From positions 1 through 64,000 of the forward strand of contig NW_026083135.1 in NCBI RefSeq assembly GCF_020184175.1: a stretch of 64,000 nt of DNA, given 5' to 3'. Below the pieces are notes generated by a model. It did not search any database. It was not told the origin of the DNA and saw only the letters and a list, made by a program, of their open reading frames with translations. The DNA is from Aphis gossypii (taxonomy: Eukaryota; Arthropoda; Insecta; Hemiptera; Aphididae). Positions 31,873 through 43,419 of the stretch are shown here, one piece after another (position 1 is the stretch's first letter; each line of letters starts with the position of its first letter). Made by a program: the position numbers and the translations under genes.

Positions 31873-34171
31873 TTATTCTTTTGGTTTTGAATGCCTTAAA
31901 TAGTTATCAATAACTTTTTTAAACGTGTTTTCGTCCTCAATAGTAGATCTTAACCCAGATAAAGCATCTAAAATTTAAAAAAAAAGCTATTTAGTTCACT
32001 TTATAAATATTAGATATTCATTTTATAGTTAAAAATATTTAATATCTGCAGTATAATAATCAATGTATTGTTGATTGATATTTCTTAATAGGGGTATATT
32101 ACCTATAACTATAAGTACTATAAAAAATTAAAAAAATTAAATTTATAAATATATACATAAGTAGGTACCATAAATAATCTGATACAAGCCCAAGTTTGAG
32201 AACTTCTTCTTTGTTTTTCCATGATAACTATAGTGGTACAAGATATTTTTCTCAAAACATAAATCAATAGCAGTTCTAATGGCTGCACTAAGTGGTAATC
32301 TACCAACTTTTAAATAAATATATGATTTCTGAAATAATAAAAATTTATTATAACCAGGTATAATAAAATTGTATGATGCCTAAATATACATTCATTGATA
32401 ATTTAAATATATACAAAGATTTTATCAATAACACAATTTATACTCACTAAATCTTCTTTATTTTTTCCAACATCATTTATATCATTACTATTGATAAGAT
32501 TTTCAACAGTTAAAAGATCATCTTCACTTTTTACTGGAATTAAATCAAAAAATGGTGAAGGTATTGTTGGGATTGGTATAGCTAAAGCTCTTAAGCGACT
32601 GTCAGCGGTCATAATAGTATTCAGCTTTTTATCAATCTGCTGAAGAGCCGCACATATACGTGTATTAGATCCATTTTAAGTAAATACTTGATTCATCAAT
32701 TGCTGATCCCTTTTTTTGCACTGATCTGATTGTTTTATTATTAATTGTTTTATAGCATCAACATTTTTGCAACAGCAATCTATAATTATAATTGATTTTA
32801 TCAAGTTAATTAAAAAAATAATATATATTATGTACCCATGTGTATGAGACAAATGTTAACTATTATAATTTAGAGTTACTGAGGTAGTTAGGTATGGAAA
32901 TATAGACTAGTATACACTCAACAGACACCATAATTACAAAATTAAATTAATTAATTTATATACCTCTAGAAATGGAATCCACTCCAATCATAACATTCTG
33001 CTCTTGGTCATCTGATGGTTCTATAATGTAGTCACTAGATTTAGCTGACGATAAAAATTCTAATAGATCTTGCTCGTTGTTTTCAGTGTTATTACCATTA
33101 AACAAAACATCTAAATCATTAAATATTATTATTTGTACTTTCATGATAATGATAGTAAATATTTATAAAATATTACCAGCGGAGACACCATGTGAGTAAG
33201 AATCTATTGGCTTTATGTACTCAATATTTGAAGTTACAACTTTCTGTGATGACTGCAGAGTAGATTCAATATCAGTTAATGACTGAGAAGGCGAAACAGC
33301 ATGAAATAATTGAGGAGATGATGGCATATCATGTGACAACTTAGGAGATAGTATATCAGGTAAAGATTTAGGAGATTCCACATCAAATAAAGATTGATCG
33401 GTTGACCCATCATGTAGAGGAGAACCCATCATAGGTGGCAATGTATGATTAGTACTTGTCATTGTATTTGGACTAATTGTAGTTGTGCAAATCTGTGATT
33501 CATGAGAATTATTTTGTTGTTTTAAAGATGTAGCTTGAGGTTGAGATGTAGAAGTAATCGCAATCGATGTAGGTGGAGTTGGAAACAATGGTAAATCATA
33601 TTTATTTAGTAAGTTAGAACTTGTAGTTGTTGAGAAAATTGTTTTTGTGTTTTTAATTTTTTTTTGTGGGACTTCTTGAGTAAATACTTTAGTGGGAATT
33701 CTTTTTCTTGTGTTTAAATCATTAGTCTCTATTTCACTGTCTTCATTTCCAGACCATGCTTTTGCTACACGTCGAGCTTGCATTTCATTATCTAATATAA
33801 TAATAAAAAATATATTAAGTATATATTTAATTAAAATTAATAACATTAAAAAAATTGAATATTCTCACCGTCCCTAAATAGTTTAGAAATACTTTAAGAG
33901 TTAAACAATGTATAAATTATGCTATGTAAAAATATACTTACTAAATGGTCCAGCTACTTTTTCTATATTATAGTATCTACCATCATGTGCATTTGGTGTC
34001 ATACATTGCAATATCATTTTAGTTACTCGTGATGGTCCAAAATATTTATCTTCTTTATCACTCTTAGTAAATGGAAACCAACATGTGCTTTTATTATTGG
34101 TTAATGTAGTCCAATTACATGGAACATGTTGTATTTCATCAGTATCCAAGAAGATGACAACTAACCACGAC
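31873..34171 (-). CDS. Companion gene of element X (DUF4806-like), six or more exons, one frameshift
   Basis: Exons with consistent splice sites and phase: 34171-33942 (acceptor TTTTAG, donor TTA|GTAAGT; WLVVIFLDTDEIQHVP and STCWFPFTKSD), 33791-33177 (basic start, Ser/Pro/Thr-rich linker), 33110-32964 (acidic), about 32781-32452 (CCCKNVDAIKQLIIKQ, helical; one frameshift near 32690, then ALQQIDKKLN), about 32321-32160 (KVGRLPLSAAIRTAIDLCFE) and about 31971-31873 (DALSGLRSTIEDEN). The last two resemble DUF4806. The first recognised exon begins at an acceptor, so its 5' exon lies farther upstream, perhaps within or before the transposase. Function unknown; the long disordered linker plus conserved ends suggests an adaptor. 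The same layout recurs at 5096-6880. Confidence 0.7.
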
Positions 34172-34257
34172 CTAAAATAAATTTAATTATTAATAATAGT
34201 AATTACCTATATAATATTATAGATTCAAGTACCTATATAATATGTATATATTTTCAT

Positions 34258-36333
34258 TTATATTTCATGGACAAAAGGAATAGTTAATGAAGAATAGTTA
34301 TCTATTGGTAAACGAACAAGTTTCATTTTTACTTGTCCAATATCCCATGCTTGGAGATGTCCTAATTGATTTACTATTTGTATACCAAACATTGATGAAG
34401 AACAAGGATTATGGAAAAAGTCATTAAACTTTTCATAACACCTTCCAATAACTATTGTTGATTGATCTGATTTTTTTGTAGCTATGTTTTCAATTTCTAC
34501 TATATTTCCATTAAACATTTTCACACAATTGTTGGCGTCATCTATTTTTAATACTAAACCATCCAATGTTCTCCATCCAGAATATTGAGGTGTACATGAA
34601 TCATCCACCATTGGTCTGTTTTTTTCTTTACAATGAGTATTTATTGGACCACAGAAAGATTTTAAATCTTCAGGATTAGACTTTTCATAATCATAATTTA
34701 ACCGTCTTTCTGAATAACGTTGAATTAATTGTTGTAAGGGTTTCATTCCAGTTTTAATTTTTTTTTTGAGAGGTTGCATAAAATTCTCATATGGAAATGC
34801 TGAAGTGTAATTTAATGAACCAAATTTTTTTGCATCATCTGCTAAATGGAGAGTAGAATGTATGTTGTGGGACATGAACATTTCACCATATATGCATTTA
34901 AATGAAGTAACAAAATATATTAAAAGTTGTTTGGCATAATCATTGAGTTCATTAGTTATATTTTTTTTTAATAAAATGCGTATAGCAATAGATAATGCTA
35001 AAAAATTATTGTATGTATCTTTACTAAGTATATCTTTGAATACAATAATACCAGTATAAAGTAAGCACTGACGTAATTCAGTTGCTTTCCAGCGATTGGC
35101 ATCTCGTAATGGATGTCTTCGACTATTTTGTTTTCTTTGAAATTCATTTGGGATGTATTTAGATAAATGTATTAATTTTTCATCAATCACATCAATTAAA
35201 TTAGATGGTAGTGTTTCATTATGTTTAGGTGAACCTATCCAAAACAACAATAATTTTTTCATCACCCCGATGCATATGCAATGCATGTAATCAAATGGTA
35301 TATCTAAAACAAGATTAAAATTAGGAATTTCCGTCATTATTGTAGGCCTAATATGGTACTCATTGTCAGTATAAGAAATAAATTCTTCATGAGTTCTTAA
35401 ATTTGAATCAAAATCTGGAAAATATACTCTGTAATGAGCCCATTTACCAACAGAATAACAACGTGGACATGAATGTTTCCCCGTATGTCCTCTTATGTTC
35501 AAAACAAATGCTTTTGCAGGAGCATCACAAATAACAGCTTGAAGTGAAACTTTTATCTCTTTTCCCTTGATTATCACACCTTCAGCAAACATTTTTATAT
35601 CATTCACAAAATCTTCTAAAAACTCATTTGAATCTGCAGGCTTACTTTTTCCATAATAGGCCCCAATAATAAACACTTTTTGTTTTTTAAAAGTAATATT
35701 AGTGAAATGCCCTAAGATAGGCCATAATTCACTTGATGGATTTTTACAAACAGGCAAACCATCAATGCCAACTAATAAGTTCAAAACGCTTGGAATATTT
35801 TGATTAATTTCAACTAATTCTTCAATTTCTTCTTTAATCCCAAAATGGTGATATATTCCACCTCCTATATTTTTAACTATAGTAGTTGTAGGAGTTTTTA
35901 ATAAAGTCCTTGCATCTTTAGGTAGCTCTGAAAATGCAGGTAATTTTAATAAACTTTTAAGTAGATCATTTAATGCACAGTGTGTAATGTCATGGCGAAT
36001 AGCCCAATTTGCTATAATATGTCTTAGATTTGGTGCTTGTTTAGAATCTGATGATGAGCTATCCAAGCTCAACTCAAATTCATTTAATTGTTCAACTATA
36101 GGTTCTTGGTGATCTAGTTCGTCAGTAGAATTAGTATTTTGAGAGGTGTTAACTATGGGTGTAACATCAATTTGTGATTGAGGAGGTACAGGAGTTTTAA
36201 TACCTGATAATAAACCAACTTCCATTGAATCATCATCAGAACTTGATGTGGAAAATAATAAAGATGTTTGGACTTCAGCTCTTTTACGGCGACGATAGCG
36301 AGAACTTTTATTAACTTTTAATTGCTTGAACAT
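34258..36333 (-). CDS. Element X transposase (tnp2/CACTA-like), intact 691 aa
   Basis: One uninterrupted frame from ATG 36333. Residues about 8-20 are basic (NKSSRYRRRKRAE, nuclear signal), then an acidic Ser-rich linker. From about 105: AIRHDITHCALNDLL and KDARTLLKTPTTT; the core has VGIDGLPVCKNPSSELWPIL (Asp near 190), IGAYYGKSKP, VICDAPAKAFVLNIRGHTGK (Asp near 270), CPRC, FDYMHCICIGVMKKLLLFW, NIHSTLHLADDAKKFGSLN and FPYENFMQPLKKK (a candidate catalytic Glu). The order DGLP, CD-PA, HTG-CPRC, DYMH is that of animal proteins matching Transposase_21/tnp2. It should act on the CCCGAGTAACAT ends. The conservation of all motifs in copy A supports real function. Superfamily name is my inference. 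Confidence 0.85.
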   Translation of the reverse strand: MFKQLKVNKSSRYRRRKRAEVQTSLLFSTSSSDDDSMEVGLLSGIKTPVPPQSQIDVTPIVNTSQNTNSTDELDHQEPIVEQLNEFELSLDSSSSDSKQAPNLRHIIANWAIRHDITHCALNDLLKSLLKLPAFSELPKDARTLLKTPTTTIVKNIGGGIYHHFGIKEEIEELVEINQNIPSVLNLLVGIDGLPVCKNPSSELWPILGHFTNITFKKQKVFIIGAYYGKSKPADSNEFLEDFVNDIKMFAEGVIIKGKEIKVSLQAVICDAPAKAFVLNIRGHTGKHSCPRCYSVGKWAHYRVYFPDFDSNLRTHEEFISYTDNEYHIRPTIMTEIPNFNLVLDIPFDYMHCICIGVMKKLLLFWIGSPKHNETLPSNLIDVIDEKLIHLSKYIPNEFQRKQNSRRHPLRDANRWKATELRQCLLYTGIIVFKDILSKDTYNNFLALSIAIRILLKKNITNELNDYAKQLLIYFVTSFKCIYGEMFMSHNIHSTLHLADDAKKFGSLNYTSAFPYENFMQPLKKKIKTGMKPLQQLIQRYSERRLNYDYEKSNPEDLKSFCGPINTHCKEKNRPMVDDSCTPQYSGWRTLDGLVLKIDDANNCVKMFNGNIVEIENIATKKSDQSTIVIGRCYEKFNDFFHNPCSSSMFGIQIVNQLGHLQAWDIGQVKMKLVRLPIDNYSSLTIPFVHEI

Positions 36334-37500
36334 GATTAAATATCATGAAAATATAAACCTATTAATTATTCAAAATTGAAAAAACTTACATGTTTGTTTA
36401 TATACTAGTAGATTGAAATCGTGAATTAATCTAGAAAAAAAATGTAGGTATTTAAATTAAATCATAAAAATTAGAAAAAGTAAAATAAATCTATAAATTG
36501 TTGTAAATTAGGTATTATATATTATATTTCTAAAAATAAGGTGAATATAAATCCACATTTACCAACATGTTACATAGTTACATATTTTCGGGAATGTAAT
36601 AAAGTTAATAAATGTTATAATTAAGCTAAAATGTAATATATAAAATGTAGAAAATGTTTAGGAAATTTTGCAATTGGAAAACAGTTTTGATAAATAGATA
36701 ACTATTACAGTTAATAAATAGTGTAATCACTTCATCAACAAATTATGTCATTATGCACTACAGTCAGTGTTGAGTTCAGATAGCAAAAATAATATCTAGA
36801 TAAATATTACATTGTAATATATTTTTGTATCTTAATAATAGTTAAGTTTTTTTTAATAATGTTTGACATGCTATTGAATTCTTGACTAAGTAACGTGATT
36901 ATTTTGTATCAAATATTATATATTAAAGAATAAGAATTAATAAGTAACATTGTTAAAATAAGTACAAAAATATATGTTATTAATACAACTTTGGTTCTTT
37001 ATTAAAATATACCTAACATAAAAAATTAAATAAGAATTCAATTATTGAGGGTAATCATGCCAGAAAATGTTAATAATTTTGTACTCATAAACTAGATAGT
37101 ATTGTGGTAATGTATTTGATTTAAAGTGGTTAAATGAGTAAACAAATATTGAAAAAAATACAGACATTATATACTGAGATTTATCTAGATATTAATGTAG
37201 ATTTCTATAATTTAAATTTTAAATGCCAATTAAGTAATAATAATTTATTTATTTATCTATATAAGATGAAGATACTTAATTTTTACCTAAATGAATGTAT
37301 ATTTTAACTAGGTATATATAGGCCATTACCCTTATTTTATCATACCTAGGTATCTTAAATAAAGGATTTAATAATATAAGTATTTATTTATAAATTAAAT
37401 TCATTGCCATTATTAATTAATTTATAACTTTATACTTAAGTAATACTGTTAACGCATAAAGTGTTCACCAAAAGGTAAAAACAACTTGGGCGCAACTTGA
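36334..37500. other. 5' region of element X transposase gene, non-coding
   Basis: AT-rich (well above the window average) with no frame over 60 codons. It should hold the promoter and any 5' leader exons of the transposase and companion gene; I could not identify a TATA/initiator pair with confidence. Confidence 0.5.
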
Positions 37501-37526
37501 TAAATAATAATAATAATAATAATAAT

Positions 37527-37702
37527 AGTAGTGGACTGTATAATTATAAGAATAAAAGTATAGTTAAATAATAACAGTATAATTAAACAATAACAATATA
37601 ATAATAATAGTAATAGTAGTGGACTGTATAATTATAAGAATAAAAGTATAGTTAAATAATAACAGTATAATTAAACAATAACAATATAATAATAATAGTA
37701 AT
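37527..37702. repeat. Tandem duplication, 88-bp unit, two copies
   Basis: GTGGACTGTATAATTATAAG starts at 37531 and again at 37619, 88 bases apart, with near identical sequence. It is flanked by ATA-type microsatellite at about 37505-37528. Confidence 0.8.
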
Positions 37703-37739
37703 AATTATAAAGATCACAGCCAGTTATAACTTTACAGTC

Positions 37740-38640
37740 TGTATAAAAATAATAATAATATAAGACCCGTCGGTCATACACAAATAGTTGGCCGACCAAT
37801 ACTCACATAACAGTTGAGACACACACCTGGTTTTACACCCACGCTACCGCACCAGGGCCTGTATTTAAGTCAAAAACAATTACAATACAATAAACAAAAT
37901 TGACCCTGCGTACGTGCGAATGTGTGCCGACAACTGTTGACGAAGACTTCACAACAAAGCACACTGAATGCAGCCGGGACAGGATCTTTAGCGTACACTA
38001 CTGTCCCCACGAGCAACGAGGTACACCAAAACACGTTGAATCACTAAACAAATCGCTGGTAATTTTGACCACCCTAAACTGGGGAAAACAAATTAATGGT
38101 GGCAATAAAATTGCAAAGAACGATAATTACCAGACGATGAATCACAAAATTCACAACAACGTGGTTTGGGACGACTGCAAACAGAACATAAAAACTAGTG
38201 TAGTGTTGTAGAACACGCAAAAACACGAGCTGTGTAGACAGCGTAAGAAAGTGAAGTGAATCATATAACGGACGAGAACAAACGAAAGAACGAAATGACT
38301 GGTCTTTCAGTGTCACCACACTAAACAATAAACAATGGAAAAACTAGAAACTTTGTGACACTGAAAGCATGACTAAATGAAAAACTTAAAGTTTTGAACA
38401 TAACCGAATACTAAGAAAACACTGATAATGATTCCACAGCTGGCCGGCCGCACACTAACGCCTGATAAGCGTCAGCCGACGAAGGCTGCAACTGTGGAAC
38501 GCACCGTTACGTTTACATGAAAATGATAACATAAGAAAACATAAACTACCCGCATATGGCGGGAATTCAAAAAGAAAAACATTGACTGCATGCGTAGACA
38601 AATACAATTATAAAAGTGATTTAAACATTTAAACATCAAC
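37740..38640. other. GC-richer island inside element X, no recognised gene
   Basis: Composition differs sharply from the AT-rich flanks. It contains palindromes such as ACGCCTGATAAGCGTC (about 38458) and CCCGCATATGGCGGG (about 38550), and a frame of 103 codons (37900-38211) with no family resemblance. It could be a nested LTR-like or promoter segment; I could not find paired ends. Confidence 0.4.
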
Positions 38641-40239
38641 ATTGATCACAAAGTTACTCTTCAGTCTTAGTTTGGTACAGTAATCATAATTTGCTTCATT
38701 CTATGATCTAAACCTTACATTTTTTTCTTATAACAGTTAACATACCTACCTATATCATGTATAAAGAAAGCAAAACAAAATAAAAAACAAACGTATAAAC
38801 AAATGTATACTTGAAAAATCATCTATACATATTACTTTTTATCATTGTCTTGTTTGTTTCATTTTATTGTCTCAGTGTTTATTAAATATCTACTTAATAA
38901 TTAATATTATAATTTAAATTAATAAAAAACTTATATAGTAACTATTAAAGAACCTATTCGATGCTATATTAGTACACATTAACACATTTAAAGTTTAAAG
39001 CATATTATAATTGGTGTTATTATTTTGTCTAAATTTATTAGGTGTTAATTAATAATAAATATAGGACTTAAATCTAAGCCATAGAGTACAAAAAATGAAA
39101 AATTGAATAAAATAATAGGTAGAGTACTTACCAAATTGTATAGGTCTATATAACGATGTTGTACATACAGCTACAGAATACACTAGTCACTAATACAGAT
39201 GAAAATTTAAAACACACTTCACAAATTCATGACGATTGTTAAGCTTATAATAACCGTTTATGTTATAGATACCGCTGCCCGCTAGTACCGTTATTGAATT
39301 CAATAATGAATATATATATATATCGCTAAAATAATACTGATAATAATATAAATAAAATTATTATTATAAATAATAAACGACATCGTCGAAAGCGGAATAC
39401 CCGGCTATGCTATTACTCCGAGAAAACCTATATCATCTAAAAATAAATTTGAATTAATATTGTAATGTCACCATACGTGCGACCGTGTGTCTATGCACTG
39501 TTATTAATTTATTATCGGTATACCTAGGATGGTAATGATAGTGAGCCTATGGCTATTGTCATTTTTGATATTATGTACATAAATATATGTATTTTTGTAA
39601 TTTGCATGTATAATATATAGGCTATATATATTTATATATTAATATGTAAAATACTAGATTATATATTTATAAGTACACTATTAAACTATTAATGTTAATA
39701 TTATTTTTATATAATTAATTAAAAATTATATACTTTTGTTACCTAGCTACGTGCTATGATGAATGATTGATAATATACAACTAAATAATATAGAAGTATC
39801 AGTGTATCAGTATATATTGAATTCGACTATATGTTGGTTATTATTTATTATTTAACACATAATATATAGGATATAAACTATAGTCTATAGTCCTATAGAT
39901 GTATACAATAGTTAATAATCAATATATTCCTATAGATAGATAGTTAGTTATTAATTAATATTTATAGCCTTATAGGATATAAAAGTATAAAACACAATAT
40001 TTTGGGGAAATGGGTACTTAATTTTTTATTATGCCTCAAATATAAAAATTGTTCAGCAACAAGTTGCTAAGTGTGATGAAAATAAATTTGCATCTCATAT
40101 ACAATCGTTATTACTAATTACTAATTAGTAAATAGGATTAATGGCTAGATATACCACAAAACGTATACATATATAATATATAATAGCTCATCGATCTTAT
40201 ATAGATAGGATATTAATTGTAAATGTAAACACTATAACA
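38641..40239. other. AT-rich non-coding stretch of element X
   Basis: No open frame of interest. Short microsatellites such as (TA)n near 39310. Nothing else seen. Confidence 0.5.
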
Positions 40240-40562
40240 CCGTGCGTGCATTGCACCTATTAACTGTATAAGTACGGTTTACGAGCATCAAAATAATAAT
40301 ATTGTCACATTTTTAACGTATGAACGCAGAGAGAACGGTAATAACTATTACCTGGGCATTGTTGGTGACCAAAGACAATTTTTCACCGTGGTTCTGAATG
40401 AGAACCGTGTTTATTAGGTTTTAATATTACGGTGAGATTTTGCACGTTGGCTGTCATTATGCACTCTTACGATATTTTTTCCGCACACTGGAACCGTGTG
40501 TGAATTGTGCTCAAAGCACAGTGCATAAGCACCGACGTTGCACATCATAAATGTTACTCGGG
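40240..40562. repeat. Right subterminal repeats of element X
   Basis: Motifs GTGCAT, TTGCACG, ATGCACTC, GCACAGTGCAT, AGCACCG and GTTGCACATC are packed into about 320 bp, in both orientations, plus AACCGTGT twice. They mirror the GTGCA repeats at the left end, supporting them as binding sites of the element's own protein. Confidence 0.6.
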
Positions 40563-40665
40563 AAGATTTTTCAAATAACCCCATAAAAAAAAATCCATCG
40601 GTGTTAAATCGGGAGACCTAGGTGGCCAAAGCACTGGACCCCTTGTTCCCATATATCTACGTGAT
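40563..40665 (-). pseudogene. Mariner transposase fragment with DDE motif (5' piece)
   Basis: Minus-strand frame with RGPVLWPPRSPDLTPMDFFL followed by WGYLKNL, the classic C-terminal catalytic block of mariner/IS630 transposases, where the SPDLTP Asp is the third catalytic acid. It runs into the right end of element X at 40562 and continues at 30622. Immediately upstream is the right TIR (from 40680), so the N-terminal two thirds of the protein were lost before X arrived. Confidence 0.88.
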
Positions 40666-41143
40666 AATTACGTGATTTGATACTTAAAAATAGGTAACCA
40701 GTTTCACTGTTCAGCAAACGATATAACACGGCTATTTTTATTTCTATTCAAATCAAAACTTTAATTAGGAACGCAAAAGTATTGTCGTGTGTTGAAATTA
40801 GATATTTCATTATTGAAATGTGAAACAATAATTGATTTTTTTACCAATTATTCAAAAACATAACTTGCTCTAACTTGGTCAATTTTTATTTAATTTTAGT
40901 ATTTTTTTATTTGAACTGTTTTAAAAAATATGTTCAACAAAATGGCTATCTTAAAAATTTTAAATTCTTAAATGCGTAAAAAAATTTTTTGAACATTTTT
41001 GAATTAAAAAAAAAAAAAAAAATGAATTTTATGCCATTCAATCAGAATTTTCATACTTAGTACTGTAAAAAAAACCGCGTTTAAATATAGTGATTTTACA
41101 TGGAGATATTAAGGGTGATACGGGACTTTTGGGACATACTGTA

Positions 41144-41620
41144 TAACAACGGTGCGTCGCCGCGAGGTCTCATGTGTTAATGTATTCTGTACATGTAACA
41201 CGGTAGGTACCTATATCGTCGGCCGATCGAAATGAAAACCAACTACGTTCGACGTACAGATATTTTCTGGCCGCCATCATGTTATATCTTTTATATACGT
41301 CGTCTGTGCAACGTGGTTATACGCATCGCACCCGCTGTAAAAATATTACACGTTTTACGATGCAGCAGATGCGAATATTATATCGTGTGCGGCACGCTGC
41401 AGCGGTCCCCCTCATAATAATAATAATAATAATATTCGCAGCGACGATAGAAGTCGTGTACAATGTACATATATATATATATATATTATAATAATAATAT
41501 CGCAACGGTGTGAAACGACGACGTTTAGTATACAGCGGGGTGGGGCTGCGGTAACAAAGTGACTGCTACCGCTTACGGCATTATCGGCCGCGGAATTTTT
41601 TTTTATAGGTCGGCGCCCTC
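41144..41620. other. CpG-rich flank, probably host
   Basis: CpG-dense sequence with (ATA)n and (TA)n microsatellites at about 41416-41490. Overlapping 60-70 codon frames look spurious. It lies between the mariner and the Polinton and was continuous with 59852 onward before the Polinton inserted. Confidence 0.5.
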
Positions 41621-41626
41621 CATATT

Positions 41627-42004
41627 AGTAGTATACAATTGTATGTTCTGCGCACTTTTGACTGCGGAGATTGCAAATTTTTAAGGGGGATTTTTCCCCT
41701 CAAACTTTTTTTTTCTCCGCTCTACCAGACTGCGGTGATTTTAAAATTTTTAGGTGGATTTTCCCCCTCAAACTTTTTTTTCTCCGCTGTACCAATAAAA
41801 AAACACTGATTTTCCAAAACCATAATGTATGTTCTGCGCACTTTTGACTGCGGAGATTGTAAAATTTTAAGGGGGATTTTTCCCCTCAAACTTTTTTTTT
41901 CTCCGCTGTACTAGTAAAAAACACTGATTTAAAAAAATTCAAAACCAATTATTTTTTCCCCTGTTACACATAAAGTTTAAACAGTGTATACACTATTTAT
42001 TTCC
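41627..42004. repeat. Polinton left TIR with internal sub-repeats
   Basis: Units beginning TTTTGACTGCGGAGATT and containing CCCCTCAAAC then TCTCCGCTGTACCA are repeated about three times (41649, a variant at 41728, and 41842), against two in the right TIR. The inner part CCTGTTACACATAAAGTTTA (about 41960) also matches the right end in inverted orientation. The two TIRs therefore differ by one internal unit. Confidence 0.8.
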
Positions 42005-42211
42005 CGTGTAACACAGACGGAGTATTCCGCTACAACCAATAAATTTTTTTCTATGTTACACATAAAGTTTAAGCAGTGTATATACACACTTCATAATTAT
42101 ATTTTTTAGTCATGTTTTTTTTAAAAATTAAAAAATAATACGTTTTGGTTCAAAACAAAAAAAATATATTTATATGTATTGTCTCATTATTCTAAATTAA
42201 TTTTAAATTGA

Positions 42212-43419
42212 TTAAACTAGTTTTCTTACTTCCCTAGTAAAAGGTACATATTCTACAATGCGATCATGAATTAATAAACAATAAGCAGTTACACCTGAAA
42301 GAGATTCTGATGCTTCAATTTCTAATTGAACATCTACTGATGAAGCTCTAGCTGAATCATTCTGTTTTGACGTATCGATAACAATAATTGGAGCTTGCGT
42401 TAGAAATGTAGATGAGCTTAATATCGGGTTCCGAATACTTTTTTCATAGTACGATTCTTGAAACGATGTATACATATCATATAATAAGGTAAAATTATTT
42501 TTAGCAAAATCCAAATTTAAATTATCATAAGGATATGCTATTGAGTTTAAAAATACTTTTACATTAGTTATATTACAATGATCGAATACAACACAATCTT
42601 TTTCTAACGAATTTTTACGTCCCTTTTGTAATCCGATTATAATGAATCGAGGTTTTTCTAATTTTGAAGCAGTTTTTAGGTTCCATACAACTTTTTTTGT
42701 GGTTCCGAGTTCAGGATATTCAAAAGTTTCAAAAGATCTGAACGGGATAAACAAACACTTTTTTCTTTTTCAATAAGTTTTAATAATTTTAACCTTTCTT
42801 CATCATCAACAGTAATATGTGGAACCTTCCAAACTATTTTTTTCAAAACAACTTTTCCAGAATTTGTACTTCCACTAGTAATTACTTTTAGAGCGTTTAA
42901 ATCGCTATGACTTCGAGTTAATATAAGTTCTAATCTAGAATTAACTAATATCTTTTTAAAGTCTTCAAATAGACCTAACCAATATTTTAACGGAATGCAT
43001 GCACTAAATTCTCCATTACTATTTGCTGGGTTTGAACTATTTTTAAAATCCAACCAGCATTTTCATAACAATTATAATTATCAGGTGTACCTGATAGATA
43101 ACCTTTTAACGAACTGGTAATACCAAGTACACGTACTATCTACTTCTATTCCATTGATTTCAAGTCGTATTTGTTCAAAGAGATAGGAAAAACCGTTATT
43201 AGTAAGTTTTACTTTTCCAGCATCTGATACTTCACCTTCTAAATATATAAAGCTTTCATTCAGATACGGATAAACATCTGTTTGTTGGATTGATATACGT
43301 ATTTCATCATTATTATTAAATGAAGTTGTATACGGTGTATATGAATGATATTCGATTTTCGTAATTTTAGAATCGGTTTTAAACGGTGAACTTATATCTA
43401 AAATATCACTTTCTGGCAT
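42212..43419 (-). pseudogene. Polinton major capsid protein (double jelly roll), frameshifted
   Basis: Three minus-strand pieces form one hexon-like capsid protein of about 400 residues. The first (43419-43081) has YLEGEVSDAGKVKLTNNGFS and FEQIRLEINGIEVD; the second (43053-42676) has FSACIPLKYWLGLFEDFKKI and LILTRSHSDLNALK; the third (42754-42212) has VFDHCNITNVKVFLNSIAYP and ends IHDRIVEYVPF. These are hallmarks of Polinton/adintovirus-type capsids, which build the icosahedral shell. At least three frame breaks (near 43140, 43045 and 42750). Its start overlaps the end of the small basic gene by 14 bp. Placed last in a same-strand cluster protease-penton-basic-capsid. Confidence 0.88.

Larger units (their letters stand above)
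30623..40562 (-). mobile_element. Element X: 9.94-kb tnp2-like DNA transposon with companion gene
   Basis: Ends are inverted: CCCGAGTAACATTT at 30623 and AAATGTTACTCGGG to 40562. Both sides are flanked by AA. Removing X plus one AA joins the two mariner transposase pieces in one open frame, which fixes the boundaries and the 2-bp target duplication. Inside, on the minus strand, are a transposase (36333-34258) and a spliced companion gene (34171-31873); 36.4-40.3 kb is non-coding. Subterminal regions carry dense GTGC(A) repeats. The transposase resembles CACTA/tnp2 enzymes, but the termini do not start CACT and the duplication is 2, not 3, bp. Confidence 0.85.
29709..41141 (-). mobile_element. 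Mariner-like element with about 460-bp TIRs, split by element X
   Basis: TIRs at 29709-30171 and 40680-41141 are near identical; they begin CAGTATGTCCCAAAAGTCCC and share the TTTACAGTACTAAGTATGAA block. TA flanks both ends (29707-29708 and 41142-41143). Without X the element would be about 1.49 kb. Only a C-terminal piece of transposase lies between the TIRs, so this was already a non-autonomous, long-TIR derivative. The TIR similarity implies a young insertion. Confidence 0.9.

Noticed and set aside
37900..38211. 103-codon frame in the GC-richer island of X
   Set aside because: Composition looks random, there is a non-standard start, and an antisense frame overlaps; not called as a gene.
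41232..41505. Overlapping 60-70 codon frames near (ATA)n and (TA)n repeats
   Set aside because: Low-complexity and present on both strands; no support as genes.
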